Assembly (NCBI GenBank): GCA_028571685.1
Contig: CM053141.1
Coordinates: 137,048,833 to 137,112,832 of the forward strand
DNA from: Heterohyrax brucei
Taxonomy: Eukaryota; Chordata; Mammalia; Hyracoidea; Procaviidae
DNA: 64,000 nt
Reading direction: 5' to 3'
Positions 23,262 through 34,833 of the stretch are shown piece by piece. The translations under genes and the position numbers were made by a program. The notes under the pieces were generated by a model that made no database searches, was not told where the DNA came from, and worked only from the letters and a program-made list of their open reading frames with translations. The stretch's first letter is position 1; each line of letters starts with the position of its first letter.

Positions 23262-23486
23262 CTCAAAGAATCCTGGCAGTGCAGAGGTTAAGAGCTCCGC
23301 AGCTAACCAAAAGGTTAGCAGTTGGAAGTCCCAGCCAGCAGCCACCCTGTGGAAGAGATAATGTGGTAATCTGCTTCCATTAAGATTACAACTTTGGGAC
23401 CTCCATGAGTCAGTTCTACCTTTTGTCCTAGAGGGTTGCTATGAGTCAAAATTGACCCAGAGGCCATGAGTGTGGTTTTGGTTTAG
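23262..23486 (+). mobile_element. Full-length AfroSINE
   Basis: All parts present: head 'aatcctggcagtgcagagg', B box 'aggttagcagttggaag', the long central segment 'gtggtaatctgcttccatta' / 'agattacaactttggga', 'cagttctaccttttgtccta', and tail 'gggttgctatgagtcaaaat'. About 225 nt, one of the longest copies here. Confidence 0.88.
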
Positions 23487-23567
23487 AGCTTTCAGTGAGT
23501 ATTATTTTGTTCCTCTGAACCCACTGTGTGCAAGTTAGAATGTTGTCTAAATGACTATTTCTCCTAG

Positions 23568-23612
23568 CCAGCCAAGTGCTGTCTAGTCGGATCTGAATCA
23601 TGGTGGCCCTAG
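23568..23612 (-). mobile_element. SINE/RTE-type tail only
   Basis: 'gccagccaagtgctgtctag' then 'tcggatctgaatcatggtgg': only the 3'-end module of the SINE, antisense, with no head or middle. Confidence 0.6.
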
Positions 23613-25122
23613 GAGTCTATTAATACAAATGTATCAACGCTATCCAAATTGTTGACCCTAAAAATAATTATCACTTAAAGGAAGGAAAGTGTGTTCAAAA
23701 TAAAATAGAATCCATGAAATTCACTGAATCCATAGACACCATGAATTCACTGGTTTGTGGGATTTCATAATTTCATACCTGAAATGATCTATTTAAGACC
23801 TCTGAGTTAAAATGGGTATCTGTCTCCCAAAGCTGCCTTACTGTTTGCCTGCCTTTTCTGTCCTCAACTTGGAAACTGTGTTGTCTTTTCTTTGCCTTTC
23901 TATCTGTTACCTTCTCAATTCTGAAATAGTTACCAGATAATTCAACTACAGTGACATATATACTAACTTTTCTGACTGATATTAAGAGGAACTATTGTAA
24001 CACATTCCAATGCCCAGAGCAGTATCTAACACCTAGTACTGCACAATCAGTTCTTAGTGAAGGACTAACCAATTCTTCACATCTTTTTCCTCTCTTTGCC
24101 ATTTCTTGTGACAATACAGCAGCAGACTGAGTATGACTTTGGGGAATAAACCAGAGGAAATAATTAGGTTACTTCAATATCAATTATTGTGTGAGTCTAC
24201 GTAACTGCCAGTGTGTTTTGGGGTATAACATTTATTTCTGAACTAACAAAAATATCCTTTCAAACAAATTATGAATGAAACAGATTACAGAAAATTAATT
24301 GAAGTAACTCCTATTCAGATTGTTTCTATACATGCTTAGTGAAAAATCATTCCATATTTTCAGCAGTCGTTTGGGACTCACTGGCCCTTCACTGAGAAGG
24401 TCTGTACTTCTGTGGATTTTCAGTTCTCGAGTATTTTCTCTGTTAGGTTTCATAGTCAACATTCTTCCACGACCTCTTTATAGTCTACCTCCCAATCCTT
24501 GAGTATTTTTTTTGGTTTTGGGGGATGGGGGATGGGGAGTGAGGAGCTTCTGCTAAGGAAGCCATGAAGAGTTGTCGGCAAATGAAGTAACTGACTTTTT
24601 TAGAGGTGGATAAAAAGATGCCTCTCTTTGTTTCTGCTGTCAACCAGGAGTATTTGTTACTCTCAAAATAAGGGATCACTTTATGCTCATCTGATTACTT
24701 TTTGTTTTATGTCTCCATTTCTGAGATTAATAAAATAATTATAACACAGTTCAGATGACTCGTTTTCATTATTGCATGTTCAGCTCAGGACTCTGAAAGC
24801 TTTCTTAAAAACACCACTATTTTAGTTTTTCTTTCCATCTCTTTCTGAAGTCCACACCATAACGATATTTCATAAAGTCTTAACCTCATGTTTTATAATG
24901 ATAAACCCCAAAGAGGCACACAAAAATACGCAAACTCTTCTAATCTTACTGCCTCTAGTTTTTTTCTCCCCTCTTTAATTCACTAAATCAACAAATGGCA
25001 GGAAGACCCAGGATTATTTTTTAACTGACACAACACTGTGGTAAAATGAATTAAAACTCAGTGTATACAAACATTAACAAACTTTATGTAGTCCACTAGA
25101 AGGAGATGTTATTTCAGTCTGC
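23613..25122. other. Mostly unassigned sequence
   Basis: Single-copy-looking AT-rich DNA. A short L2-like 3' end may lie at about 24005-24060 ('cagagcagtatctaacacc'). A T/G-rich stretch at 24507-24540 is low complexity. No gene recognised. Confidence 0.4.
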
Positions 25123-25134
25123 ATAGGTTAGAGT

Positions 25135-25297
25135 GCTGGCAGTGTAGTTGTTAAGTGCTACAGCTGTTAACCAAGAGGTTGGCAGTTTGAATCCACCAGG
25201 CGATCCTTGGAAACCTATGGGGTAGTTCTACTCAGTCTTTAGGGTCGCTATGAGTCAGAATCAATCCAAAAGCAACAGGTTTGGTTTTTTTTGGTTT
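25135..25297 (+). mobile_element. AfroSINE copy with perfect target-site duplication
   Basis: 'gctggcagtgtagttgttaa' head, 'gaggttggcagtttgaatcc' B-box region, 'ggtagttctactcagtc' middle, 'gggtcgctatgagtcagaat' tail, then a T/G-rich end. Flanked by the perfect 12-nt duplication 'ataggttagagt' (25123-25134 and 25298-25309). Confidence 0.92.
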
Positions 25298-25482
25298 ATA
25301 GGTTAGAGTTCAAAAACCAAACAACAAATGATCTGATTGGTAGTAGATACAAATCTTAGCGCACTGATAGAGAATCTCTCATTTTACTCACGTCACTAAA
25401 ATTTATCAAATATTTATTTTGTAATAGGCGGTCTTCTCATCTCTTTATATGAATTAATTAATTGTTACAACCCTATGTAATG

Positions 25483-25693
25483 TTGTTGTTGTTGTTAGTT
25501 GCCATGGAGTTAATTCTAACTCAAGATGACCCCGTCTGTACAGAGTAGAACTGCTTTACAGAAATTTCCAGGCTGTGACCTTTCAGAAGCAGATCAGCAA
25601 GCCTGTCTTCTGAAGCAACTCTGAGTGGATTAGAACTGCCAGCCTTTTGCCTAGTAGTCAAGTTCTTAACCATGTGCACCAACCAGGGACTCC
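25483..25693 (-). mobile_element. AfroSINE copy inside MIR
   Basis: Starts with a (GTT)n-like tail, then 'agttgccatggagttaatt', 'gcctgtcttctgaagcaac' and the reversed head ending 'caaccagggactcc'. Full-length type with central segment. Confidence 0.88.
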
Positions 25694-25703
25694 AATGTGA
25701 TAT

Positions 25704-25869
25704 CACCCAAAACATTCACTGCCATCAAGTCGAATCTGACTCATAGAGACCATATAGACAGGCTAGAACTTCCTCATAGAGTTTCCAAGTTGTTCCTGGT
25801 GGATTTGAACCACTGACCTTTCAGTTAACAGATGTAGTACTTAACCCACTACGCTACCAGTGTTTCCCC
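25704..25869 (-). mobile_element. AfroSINE copy with 10-nt target-site duplication
   Basis: 'ccatcaagtcgaatctgac' tail, 'gagtttccaagttgttcctg' middle, reversed head ending 'gctaccagtgtttcc'. Flanked by 'aatgtgatat' at 25694-25703 and 25870-25879. Confidence 0.9.
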
Positions 25870-26048
25870 AATGTGATATATGTGTACTCGTTTTAACTCA
25901 TCTTGGCTAAGAAAACTGAATTGCAGACAGGGCAAATAACTTGGAACATAACTGATAAAAAGAATCAGGATTCATACTTTCCTTAGCTGTTAAGATCACA
26001 GAGAATATAATCTTACTTCTGCACATGACTTAAATCATCTTTAGCAAA

Positions 26049-26565
26049 TGTATTAGTTTCCTTTTGCTGCTATAAACATGACAAATTTATTATCTTATAG
26101 TTCTCAATATGAGAAGTCCAAAATGGTTTTCACTGGGCTAAAATCAGGATATTGATATAGCTGTACTCCTTTTGGAAATTCTAGGGGAGAATCTGTTCTG
26201 TTGCCTTCTCCATCTTCTAGAGGTCATCAGCATTCCTTGGTTCATGGTGACTTCTTCCATTTTTAAAGCCAGTGCTGTAGCATTTTCTAATCTCTCTGGT
26301 TTTCTCTCTGCTTCTTTGGTCACATAATCTTCTTTCTCTCTCTGCCTCTCTCTGTCTGTCTCTTTTTCTCTCTCTATGATCCTCCTCCCTGCCTCTTATA
26401 AGAACCTTTGTGATGACATTGGTCCCATTTGTATAACTCAGGATAGTCTCCCCATCTCAAGGTCCTTTCCTTAATCGTAACCACTAAGTGACTTTTACAG
26501 GTTTTGGGGATTAGGACACGAGCATTTTGGGGAGCAGGTGTGTTATTTGCTCTACCACAGTGAAT
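26049..26565 (-). mobile_element. MLT1-like (MaLR) LTR
   Basis: Begins 'tgtattagtttccttttgc' and 'gctgctataaacatgac', the reversed 3' end of MLT1-type LTRs, and ends in 'tctaccaca'. The region at 26325-26375 is pyrimidine-rich low-complexity sequence. 'cttataagaacctttgtgat' and 'ggattaggacacgagc' are typical LTR body text. No internal region follows, so a solo LTR. Confidence 0.6.
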
Positions 26566-27084
26566 CAAAATTTAAAAGTGGCATACTGCACTGCACATGA
26601 GATTTAGAAATGTTTATTACGACTTTTGACCTCACACTCCCACAACGTTGTCATGTCTCAACTGTTTCTCAACTTGTGAACTGTTTCTCAACTTGTTTTA
26701 TGAGGCAAAAATTGCTTTGAGCTCATCTTAGATATGATGTATATACTTCATGATTATACCTGTTATTTTAAACAGGCAATTCTTGCTTGCTTCTAGGCTT
26801 ACAGACACCAAGCCAAAAGGCAGCCAGTCTGTACATAGAGAATCTCCAATATGAAAATAATGTGTTATTTGACCTGAAGTGCATTCAGGTGGGCTCAGGT
26901 GTGGCTGAAGGTGCACATAACCTACAATTACAGGTGGCAAGTGTATGAGGCTAAAGATAGCCTGAACTGAAGAGAAATCTAACGTTTGTGTACTTACCAC
27001 TTACTTATGTCAGACTTGAAAATTTGAAAGATGAATTTGAGAGATGAGGTCATATGCCAAGTGCTTAGCAAAGCTTCACTGGAC
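26566..27084. other. Unassigned sequence with a 19-nt tandem duplication
   Basis: No repeat family or gene recognised. 'aactgtttctcaacttgt' is repeated head to tail at 26660-26697. Confidence 0.4.
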
Positions 27085-27155
27085 CAAAAACAGAAACCAA
27101 ACCTACTGCTGTCAAGGCAATTCCAACTTATAGTGATACCATGAGTCACTGGACA
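27085..27155 (-). mobile_element. AfroSINE tail fragment
   Basis: 'aaaccaaacctactgctgtc' and 'ttccaacttatagtgatac': the antisense 3' end only. Confidence 0.65.
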
Positions 27156-27468
27156 AATAAACTACATTCAAATATGGGCCCAGTAGTTGATTATATAAGA
27201 CAGTTTCTCATCTGTAAAGTAATATGGTAATTACTACCCTTCTCTTTACTGTTCCCAGAGCATAATTTTATCCAAAGGGTGGTGATAAGGGTGTGCAAGT
27301 AGGAGAGAAATGAGGACAAGTCACCATTAAGAGCATTTCCTATGATTAGCTTCCACAAAGACCCATGCAAATATTCTGAGCCAGGAGAATAACAGATCCA
27401 GGCTAGCTCAGCTATGTATATACCTGACATTTTTAAATATGTATATTGCACTAGGAAAAGGCCAACTT

Positions 27469-27500
27469 TACACACACACACACACACACACGTACACATA
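27469..27500 (+). repeat. (CA)n microsatellite
   Basis: About 24 nt of CA followed by 'cgtacacatacat'. Confidence 0.95.
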
Positions 27501-28634
27501 CATTATATGCACTGATCTCTTTCCTATGCTACAGAAGCATATCTATTTTTCTCACATAGTATGTATTTCATAAAGCTTTTTTAGGAGAAGGGTGAAGTGG
27601 AGGGTAGAGAAACCAGCCAGTCAGCATAAATAATGATCTGTTTGAAATTTCCCCTGATAACTTAACATGCCTCTTTAGAAAACTGTACATAGTTGCATTC
27701 AGAGCAAAGACAATTTGCTTTTACAAGGAAATAACCTATTGTGTTCCTTAAAGGTGTAAGTTGATTAATTTCTTTCATGAGGCTAAGTAGGATGATCCAA
27801 GAAGAAAGGTACTATGTAGCTACACAGCATTATTTTTCATTATAATAAAGGCCATGATAATTACAACTCAATAATAGAAAATTAATAGACTTTATGACAA
27901 TGACACAATGGAATTTCCAGGAGGCAATAAGTAACTTTAAAGAAAATCTCTTGGAGAAACTGTATTTTGTTTATCCTGGTGAAAGTGAAATAAAAATTGG
28001 CTATTTTTCTGCCTCTTCCAGCGTTTGCATTTACATTGGCAGGGGACGATCAAATTCACAGAAGGACCTCCATGCCCTTCCACAATGGATGGCGGAAGAA
28101 GTTATCCCCACCAGCTTGTGTATGTTATGGATCTCCCTGACCTGTAAGCATCATGAGTCATGACAGGAAACAGAAAGACTGTGAAGCCTACATTGCTGTG
28201 GTTTGGGAATAAATTAGAGCATTTAGACAGTTTTAATGTCCAGTCTCAGCCAGTGTTGCCGGACATAAAAGGAACTTCAGGAAGTTCTCCAGTTCTGCTA
28301 TAGATTCAACAATGAGATCCAGAGAGATGAATCATTACTTGCTGAAGTTAAGTGCAATGGATGTGTCATTGAAGCACTATGCTAGGAACCATGGGGAAAA
28401 GTCCTGTTGCTATGTGTAAATAGAAAATGCACATTAATCTCAATAAATTTAGGTCTAAATGTTGGGAAGGTTTTCTATGTTTCTATTCTAATGGACTGGT
28501 GAAAAACTAAGGGATAGATATTTGTGTACATGCACATTATCCTTGCTGGCTGAATGAGGTGGTAATTATTCTCCATTCAACAAAAGATGTCTTCCTCTGT
28601 GGTATGAATTCCATTCTTAGTGATCACTCCTTAT
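27501..28634. other. Unassigned, repeat-poor sequence
   Basis: No repeat family recognised. 28010-28270 is less AT-rich and could be conserved, but nothing shows it. The 89-codon frame at 27894-28163 has no recognisable domain and no supporting splice context. Confidence 0.35.
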
Positions 28635-28735
28635 GAGTTGGTCTTAAACTTAGTCTCTCTATGTTTACTGGACACTTCTTAATAAGCAGTTATTATGTGC
28701 AAGATACTGTGCTAGGTTGCATGAATGCAAGCTTA
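28635..28735 (-). mobile_element. L2-like LINE fragment
   Basis: 'agttattatgtgcaagatac' and 'tgtgctaggttgcatgaatg' resemble the antisense L2 end (tactatgtgccaggcactg). Very diverged. Confidence 0.4.
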
Positions 28736-30947
28736 AAAGAAAGCACAAGCTCAGAAGCAGCTCAGTCAAAAAATAATTTAGATGCTCACTTCTCAAAAAG
28801 TACACAGTGCTTAGGAAAAAAGGACTGCATATCTGAGGGGGTCTGTTGGTGAGAGGAGAGGCTTATTCCTGGTAACACAGAATGTGGGTTTGGTTTTATA
28901 GGATGATTATGAGCTTGACATTTGAAGAAAAGGTAAAAGAGAGAAGTATTTGGCTAATGGGAGTAGGGTGTACAAAATCAAAGAACAACCAGGACAACAA
29001 CAACAACAAAAGACTGTTATTTTAGAAGAATCACTGTTTTATCAGTGCTGTAACACAGAGTTTATTACTAAAGTGTGGGAGGAAATAGCTGATGAAACTA
29101 AAAGGCGTCTGATGGGTAAAACTTGAAAAGAAAAATAAGTGCTACATAGAAATCTGAAACTGTAGGATGCACTTATTTTTGTTGTATGTATTTGAAGTAC
29201 ATTTGTGTGTTGGAAATACAGTGTTAAGGGAAAATCACTCGGAAGGGGATGATAACGGGGGCAGGAAACGTCACTCAAGTGCGTGGGAGATGCAGCAGAA
29301 GAAATCACTTTGCATGACAGACGTGGAACTGGAAGTATTTGGTGAGTTACAGAATTACGTAACAGACAAAAAACTTTTGTTTTAATCTTGAATACTGTGT
29401 AAACACTAGTGTTTCTTGGAGGAAGGTAATAGAATGACAGAAAAATGGTAAAGAGCTTGGATTAGAACAGACTGAGAAAGAATGTCCACGTAGAGATATC
29501 TAGGATCAATCTGAGCTTATAAATAAGCTTATACATGAGCTCTGGACTGGATTTGATGATTTGGGAGTTATTAGGATAGTGCTGATCTTTGATGCCAACT
29601 CTGTAAAACAGGCTTCCCAGAGCACATGTTGGCCAAGAAGACAGTGGAACACAAAACCCTGGGCAATGCTAATGAAATACATGTTAGTCTGGTTTTGCCC
29701 GTTACGTTTCAAATCCAGTGAGTCTATCTGTGAAGAGGAGGGCCATACATTTGACTCACACACAACGGTGAGTCCTCCAACTCTCTTGGGCTCCCTTCAT
29801 GTATCTTCTTCACTTATCCACTATACCATATATACATATACATATACATACATGCATATATACATATATACATATACATACATGCCTGCATACATACTTT
29901 ACAGAAGTGTTAAAATAAGCACAATATATGAAGAAAAGATTTTTAATCCATCATAGTTCACAAGATAACAGTATAGGAGCGAAACTTCTCGTGAAGCATG
30001 TTCCCATGGTTGCACTCCATTTCCTAACCTTGGTTACCATCCTTTCCAAAACTGCTTCTCCCAAATATACTTTAGTTATTGGTAGAAGTTTTTTTTTTAA
30101 TTATTTTTTTCTTTTTTGATACAGTTCTCCCAACTCAAAGAATTTTTTCTTGTCCTAGGTATATATCTTCCTTCAAGAGCAAAACATTTTTGTACATCTG
30201 TGTTAGTCTAGAATAATATACTTTTTGGAGCTTTGATAAAACAATCTAGTGCGGTTATTTCTGCTTCAAGTCCAGTTTCTTTAAGTTATTCCCATGAGTG
30301 TGGTGTGCAAATATGTATTTTTATCTTTTATTCTCTGAAGGTCCAATGGGTATCTGGTGGGGTACAAGCATACACACACCATATCTCTTAAATTGCAAAC
30401 ATTAGAAAATACTGTTTCTTCCTTCAGTTTCACTGGCATTTCAGGATTATGTCAATTATGAGAAGTAGTCAGTTGAAAGAGCTCACAAATAAGAACTTCA
30501 CAAGATAGATGTTCAGGAGTGGAAAGCAGTGTGTAGAGGCTAAGTAAACTACTAACTAAAAGTGAAGTGCAGAGTACACCCTCTAACTGACCTAAGGGCT
30601 TATTAGCAAAAATTCCACAGAATGGGTAGCTGACCTGTGTTCGTATTTCCTACCTTTGACTTCAGAACTTTATTTAGACCATCTTGTAATAGCTTGAGAG
30701 TCTGAGGATGAAGAATAAAAACTGCTAATGCCTGAGTGTACTGTGTGCTTTGTTCTCTAGTATTCATTCATATTATACCTGTGAGAAATCAATGTTGATT
30801 AGGGGCATCTAGTCCAGGGGAGGTGATTTCTGGCATATTTGCAGGTTAGGCTGGATACAGGGGTTCTGGTTAAGCTTCCAAAATTCTAAATGACCACCCT
30901 CTCATTCACAGACATTAGCATCACCAACTGTGAACCACATGTACCAG
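28736..30947. other. Unassigned sequence with simple repeats
   Basis: No gene or repeat family recognised. It includes a (CAA)n-like run at about 28995-29010, a (TACATA)n tract at 29824-29897 and T-rich runs at 30090-30117. The 131-codon frame at 29561-29956 is partly built from the (TACATA)n tract and is judged random. Confidence 0.4.
29824..29897 (+). repeat. (TACATA)n / TATA-rich simple repeat
   Basis: Imperfect alternation of 'tatacata' and 'catacatgca' units. Confidence 0.9.
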
Positions 30948-30990
30948 CTCTCTCTCTCTCTCTCTCTCTTTCTCTCTTTCTCTCTCTCTG
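30948..30990 (+). repeat. (CT)n microsatellite abutting an RTE tail
   Basis: About 43 nt of CT/CTTT units ending right where the RTE 3' end ('tgttgttaga') starts. It may have grown from the element's tail. Confidence 0.9.
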
Positions 30991-31635
30991 TGTTGTTAGA
31001 TTCTGTCATGTCAAGCCCAAGTCTTAGAGACTCTATGTAAAACAGAACAAAATGCTACCTGGTCCTGCATCATGCCCACAGTTCTTACTGTGTTTGAGTC
31101 TATTGTAATCATTGTGTCAGTGCATCTGCTTGAGGGTCTTTCAGTGACCCTCCAATTTACCAAGCATGGTGTCCTTCTCCAAGGGCTAGTCCTTCCCGCT
31201 AATGTGTCCACAGTATGCGAAATGAAGTCCCACCATTTTTCCTTCTAACGTGTACTCTTACTGCACTTCTTCCAAGACACATATATTAGTTCCTGTGGCA
31301 ATCTACGGAATATTGAATATTCTTCACCAAGGCCACAAATAAAGCGCATCTGTTCTACTTCATTCTTCCTTCCTTATTGTTCAGCTTTCACATGCATGTG
31401 AGATCACTGAAAACACTATCACTTGGGTCAGATGTACCTTAATCCTTAAGGTGACACCTTTGTTTTTTTTTTTTTTTCCCTCTCTGACACTTTAAAGAGA
31501 TTTCTCACAACAGATTTACCCAGTGCAGTGTGTCGTATGACGTCTCTACTGCTGCTTCCATAGGTATTTATTGTGGACCTGTGCAAAATAAAATATTTGA
31601 CAATTTCCATCTTTTCTCCATTTATCATGATACAT
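30991..31635 (-). mobile_element. RTE LINE 3' end (about 0.64 kb)
   Basis: Reverse complement carries the RTE C-terminal coding end and tail. Landmarks on the plus strand are 'tgttgttaga', 'cctggtcctgcatcatgcc', 'ccttctccaagggctagtcc', 'ttccaagacacatatatt' and 'ttctccatttatcatga'. The same region is in opposite orientation at 52100-52402 and 62001-62361 and in the same orientation from 53735. It directly joins the oppositely oriented 5' part of an RTE at 31640, giving a head-to-head structure. Confidence 0.82.
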
Positions 31636-31639
31636 ACAC

Positions 31640-34290
31640 AAAATTGTCTACAGCAAGTCTATTAGTTTGTCTTACTGTGGTGGATTGCATTTTGCTGTGA
31701 TACTGGAAGCTTTGCCACTGCTATTTCAAATATCCACAAGGTCACTCTTGGTGGACAGATTGTAGCTGAACATCTAGACTAAGACAGACTAGGGAGAAGG
31801 ACTTGGCAATCTACTCCTGAAAAAATTGGCTATTGAAAACCATTATGAATGGCAGTGGAATACTGACGGATATACTGCTGGAAGATGAGCCCCTCTGATT
31901 GGAAAGCTTTCAAAATAAAATCAAAAAACAGTTGCCTCCTCATAGTAGAGATGACCTTAGTGACATGTATGAAGTTAAGTTTTTGTGACCTTCATATGTG
32001 GATGCGGCATAACATAAAATGAGAAAAACACAGCTGCAAACATCCATTAAGAATCATAACACAGAATACAAAAAGCATGAGTCTAGGAAAATTGGGAGTC
32101 ACCAATAACAAAGTGGAACACATATTTCAGTTTCCACTAGGCAATAGTTATACTCGGAGTACACTGGTTTCAACCATTTTGTATCAGACAATCATATAGT
32201 CTTCAATGTCAGGAATAACAAACTGAAGACAAATGGCATGCTCATCTTCAAAAAGAATATTTGAAGATCTGTCCAAGTACAACACTATCATTGATGGGCT
32301 ATTATTCATACACCTATACAGAAGACTCTGGGTGCAGTGGTTAAGCACTATAGCTGCTAACCAAAAGAGTGGCAGTTTAAATCTACCAGGTGCTCCTTGG
32401 AAACTCTGTAGGGCAGTTCCACTCTGCCCTGTAGGGGCACTATAAGTCAAAATTGGCTCAAAAGCCACAGATTTGGTTTGGTTTTGATTTTTATAAAGAA
32501 ACAAGTTAATACAACTATCATTCAAATTTACGCAGCAACCACTAGTGCCAAAGATGAATAAATTAGAGATTTTTACCAACTTCTGCCCTCTGAAATTGAT
32601 CAAACATGCACTCAAGATGCATTGACAGTTGCTAGTGATTGAAATGCAAAAGTTAGAAATAAAGACAGATTGGTAGCTGGACAATATGGCCTTGGTGATA
32701 GAAAAAAACACTGATGATTGCATGACAAAATTTGCAAGACCAATGACTTCTTCACTGCAAATACCTTTTTCAGCAACACAAATGGCAACTGTACATGTGG
32801 ACCTTACTGGATGAAATACACAGGAGTTAAGACAACATCTGTGGAATGGGGCAATGGAAAGCCACAATATCCTCTGTCAGAATACAGTCAGGGTCCAACT
32901 ACAGAGCAGAACATTAATTGTTCCTAGACAAGTTTAAGTTGAAGCTGAAAAAAATAAAACAAACCAACAAGAATCAGAAATCACTTTGAGTATATCCACC
33001 TGAATTTGTCAACCATCTCAAGAATAGATTTGAGACACTGAACACTAATGACTGATCACCAGACAAGTTGTGGGATGACATCAAAGACATGAAGAAAGCA
33101 AAAGATCATCAAAAGGATGGTAAAGAAATGAGACAAAAAAAGAAAGTCAGAAGACTCTGCAGCTTGCTCTTGCACACAGAGTGGCTAAAGCAAATGGAAG
33201 AAATAACAAGTAAAACAGCTAGACAGAAGATGTTTAAACAGTAGCCTAAGAGACAAAGTAAGGTATAATGAAGTGTACAAAGAATTGAATTAGAAAACAA
33301 TAAGAGAAGAATATCCTTGTCATTTCTCAAGGTAAAAGAACTAAAGAAAACATTGAAGCCTCAAGTTACAATACTGAAAGATTCTATGGGCAAAATATTA
33401 AGTAATACAGGAATCATGAAAAGGAAATGGAAGGAAGACATGTATTCACTGTATCAAAAAGAAATGGTCAACATTTAAATATTTTAGGAGGTAGCATATG
33501 ATCAAGAACCAATGGTACTGAAGGAAGAAGTCCAAGCTGTGCTGAAGGTATTGGCAAAAAGCAACATTCCAGGAATCTTACAACACGAGTTGAGGTGTTT
33601 CAACAAATGGATGCAGCACTCATCTATGGCACTCACTCATCTATGCCAAGAAATTTGGAAGACCAGCCAACTGGAAGAGATACATGTTTGTGCCCAAACC
33701 AAAGAACAGTGATCCCACAGAAGGCAGAAATTGTTGAATAACATCATTAATATCACATCAATAAAATTTTTCTGAAGATTGTTCAAAAATAGTATAGTAC
33801 ACAGGGTACCTCCAGAAATTGAAGGCAAATTCAGAAGAGAATATATGATGTAGGATATCAATGTTGATGCCAAAAGGATCTTGGCTGAAAGCAGAAAATA
33901 CCAGAAAGATGTTTACTTGTGTTTCAGTAACTATGCAAAGGCACTTGACTGTATGGATTATAACAAGCTGTGTGAAAAGAATAGGAATTCTAGAACACTT
34001 AGTTGTGCTTATGTGGAAACTATACAAAAACCAGGAGGCAGTCATTCAAACAGAACAAGAAGATACTGTGTGGTTTAAAATTAGGAAAGATATGCATCAG
34101 GGTTGTATCCTTTCTCCATACTTACGTATTCTGTACACTGAACAATTAATCTGAGAATCTGGAGTATATGAAGAAGAATGTAGCATTAGAATTGGTGGAA
34201 GGCTCACTAACAACTTGTGTTACACAGATTATCCCACTGACTGCTCTTACAAGGTTCACAGTAGAGAATTACAAACAGAAGTGGCAAAAA
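31640..34290 (+). mobile_element. RTE LINE 5' and central part (about 2.65 kb)
   Basis: Sense RTE starting near 'ggattgcattttgctgtgat'. It runs through the 5' region ('gaatcataacacagaatac' near 32051), then endonuclease-like coding sequence ('ttaatacaactatcattc', 32507) and reverse transcriptase. RT landmarks are in the frames 33512-33712 ('KEEVQAVLKVLAKSNIPGI') and 33861-34154 ('MHQGCILSPYL', the conserved RT motif). Stops and frameshifts are frequent, so it is inactive. An AfroSINE interrupts it at 32320-32490. It ends at about 34290 in the part of RT just before the sequence where the 30991-31635 segment begins, so the two together make almost one element. Confidence 0.82.
32320..32490 (+). 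mobile_element. AfroSINE copy inside RTE
   Basis: 'actctgggtgcagtggttaa' head, 'aaagagtggcagtttaaat' B-box region, 'gcagttccactctgccctg' middle, 'ggcactataagtcaaaattg' tail and T/G-rich end. Confidence 0.88.
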
Positions 34291-34833
34291 CGTAGAACAA
34301 AATTATAACCCATAAAGGAAGACTAGACTTACTGGCCTAACAAGATTGGAAAAACCTTAGAGTGTGGTCCCTGGACAGAGTTTTAGTTCAATAATGAAGT
34401 CCTTACTGAGCTTCACCCTTTATCCTAAAATCAACCCATTCCAACTGAGTCAATTCTAATTCATAGTGACCCTATAGAACAAAGTAGAACAGCTTCTTAA
34501 GAGTTTCCAAGGAATGACTGGTGGATTCGAACTGCTGACTTTTTGGTTAGCAGTCAAACTCTTAACCACTACACTATAAGGGTTTTTGTCCAAAGATTAA
34601 AAAGGCTCATAAAATAAAGGAGATTAAAGGAGTATACCAGCCCAGGAGAAAGGACCAGAAGGCAGAACGAGATAGAAAAATTGATAACTGGGAAATGAAG
34701 GTTGAAAAGGGAGAGTGCTCACATCACACGGACTTGTTAATCAATGTCATAAAATAATGTATGTACTGTTTAATGAGAAGCTAGATTGTTCTGCAAGCCT
34801 TCATCTAAAGTACAATTAAACAAAAGGAAGCTA
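34291..34833 (+). mobile_element. Unclassified interspersed repeat, probably a non-LTR 3' end
   Basis: 'aaaggaagactagacttact' (34315) through 'tcatctaaagtacaattaaa' (34803-34822), interrupted by a SINE. I recall this text as repetitive in Afrotherian DNA but cannot name the family. It ends in A-rich sequence, as retroposons do. It follows the RTE segment and precedes an L1 5' UTR. Confidence 0.45.
34430..34577 (-). mobile_element. AfroSINE copy
   Basis: 'ccaactgagtcaattctaat' tail, 'gagtttccaaggaatgac' middle, 'ttttggttagcagtcaaac' and 'aaccactacactataagg' head. Confidence 0.88.

Larger units (their letters stand above)
25395..26040 (-). mobile_element. MIR SINE, split by two AfroSINEs
   Basis: Left piece 25395-25480 ('gttacaaccctatgtaatg' end) and right piece 25870-26040 ('aagaaaactgaattgcagac', 'ggcaaataacttggaac', 'aatcaggattcatactttcc') together give the reversed MIR order. 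Two younger SINEs lie between them. MIR is an ancient mammal-wide tRNA-derived SINE. Confidence 0.65.

Noticed and set aside
27894..28163. 89-codon frame in a repeat-poor stretch
   Set aside because: No recognisable domain or exon boundaries; length is within chance expectation.
29561..29956. 131-codon frame
   Set aside because: Its second half is a translated (TACATA)n simple repeat, with no domain and no splice or promoter context.
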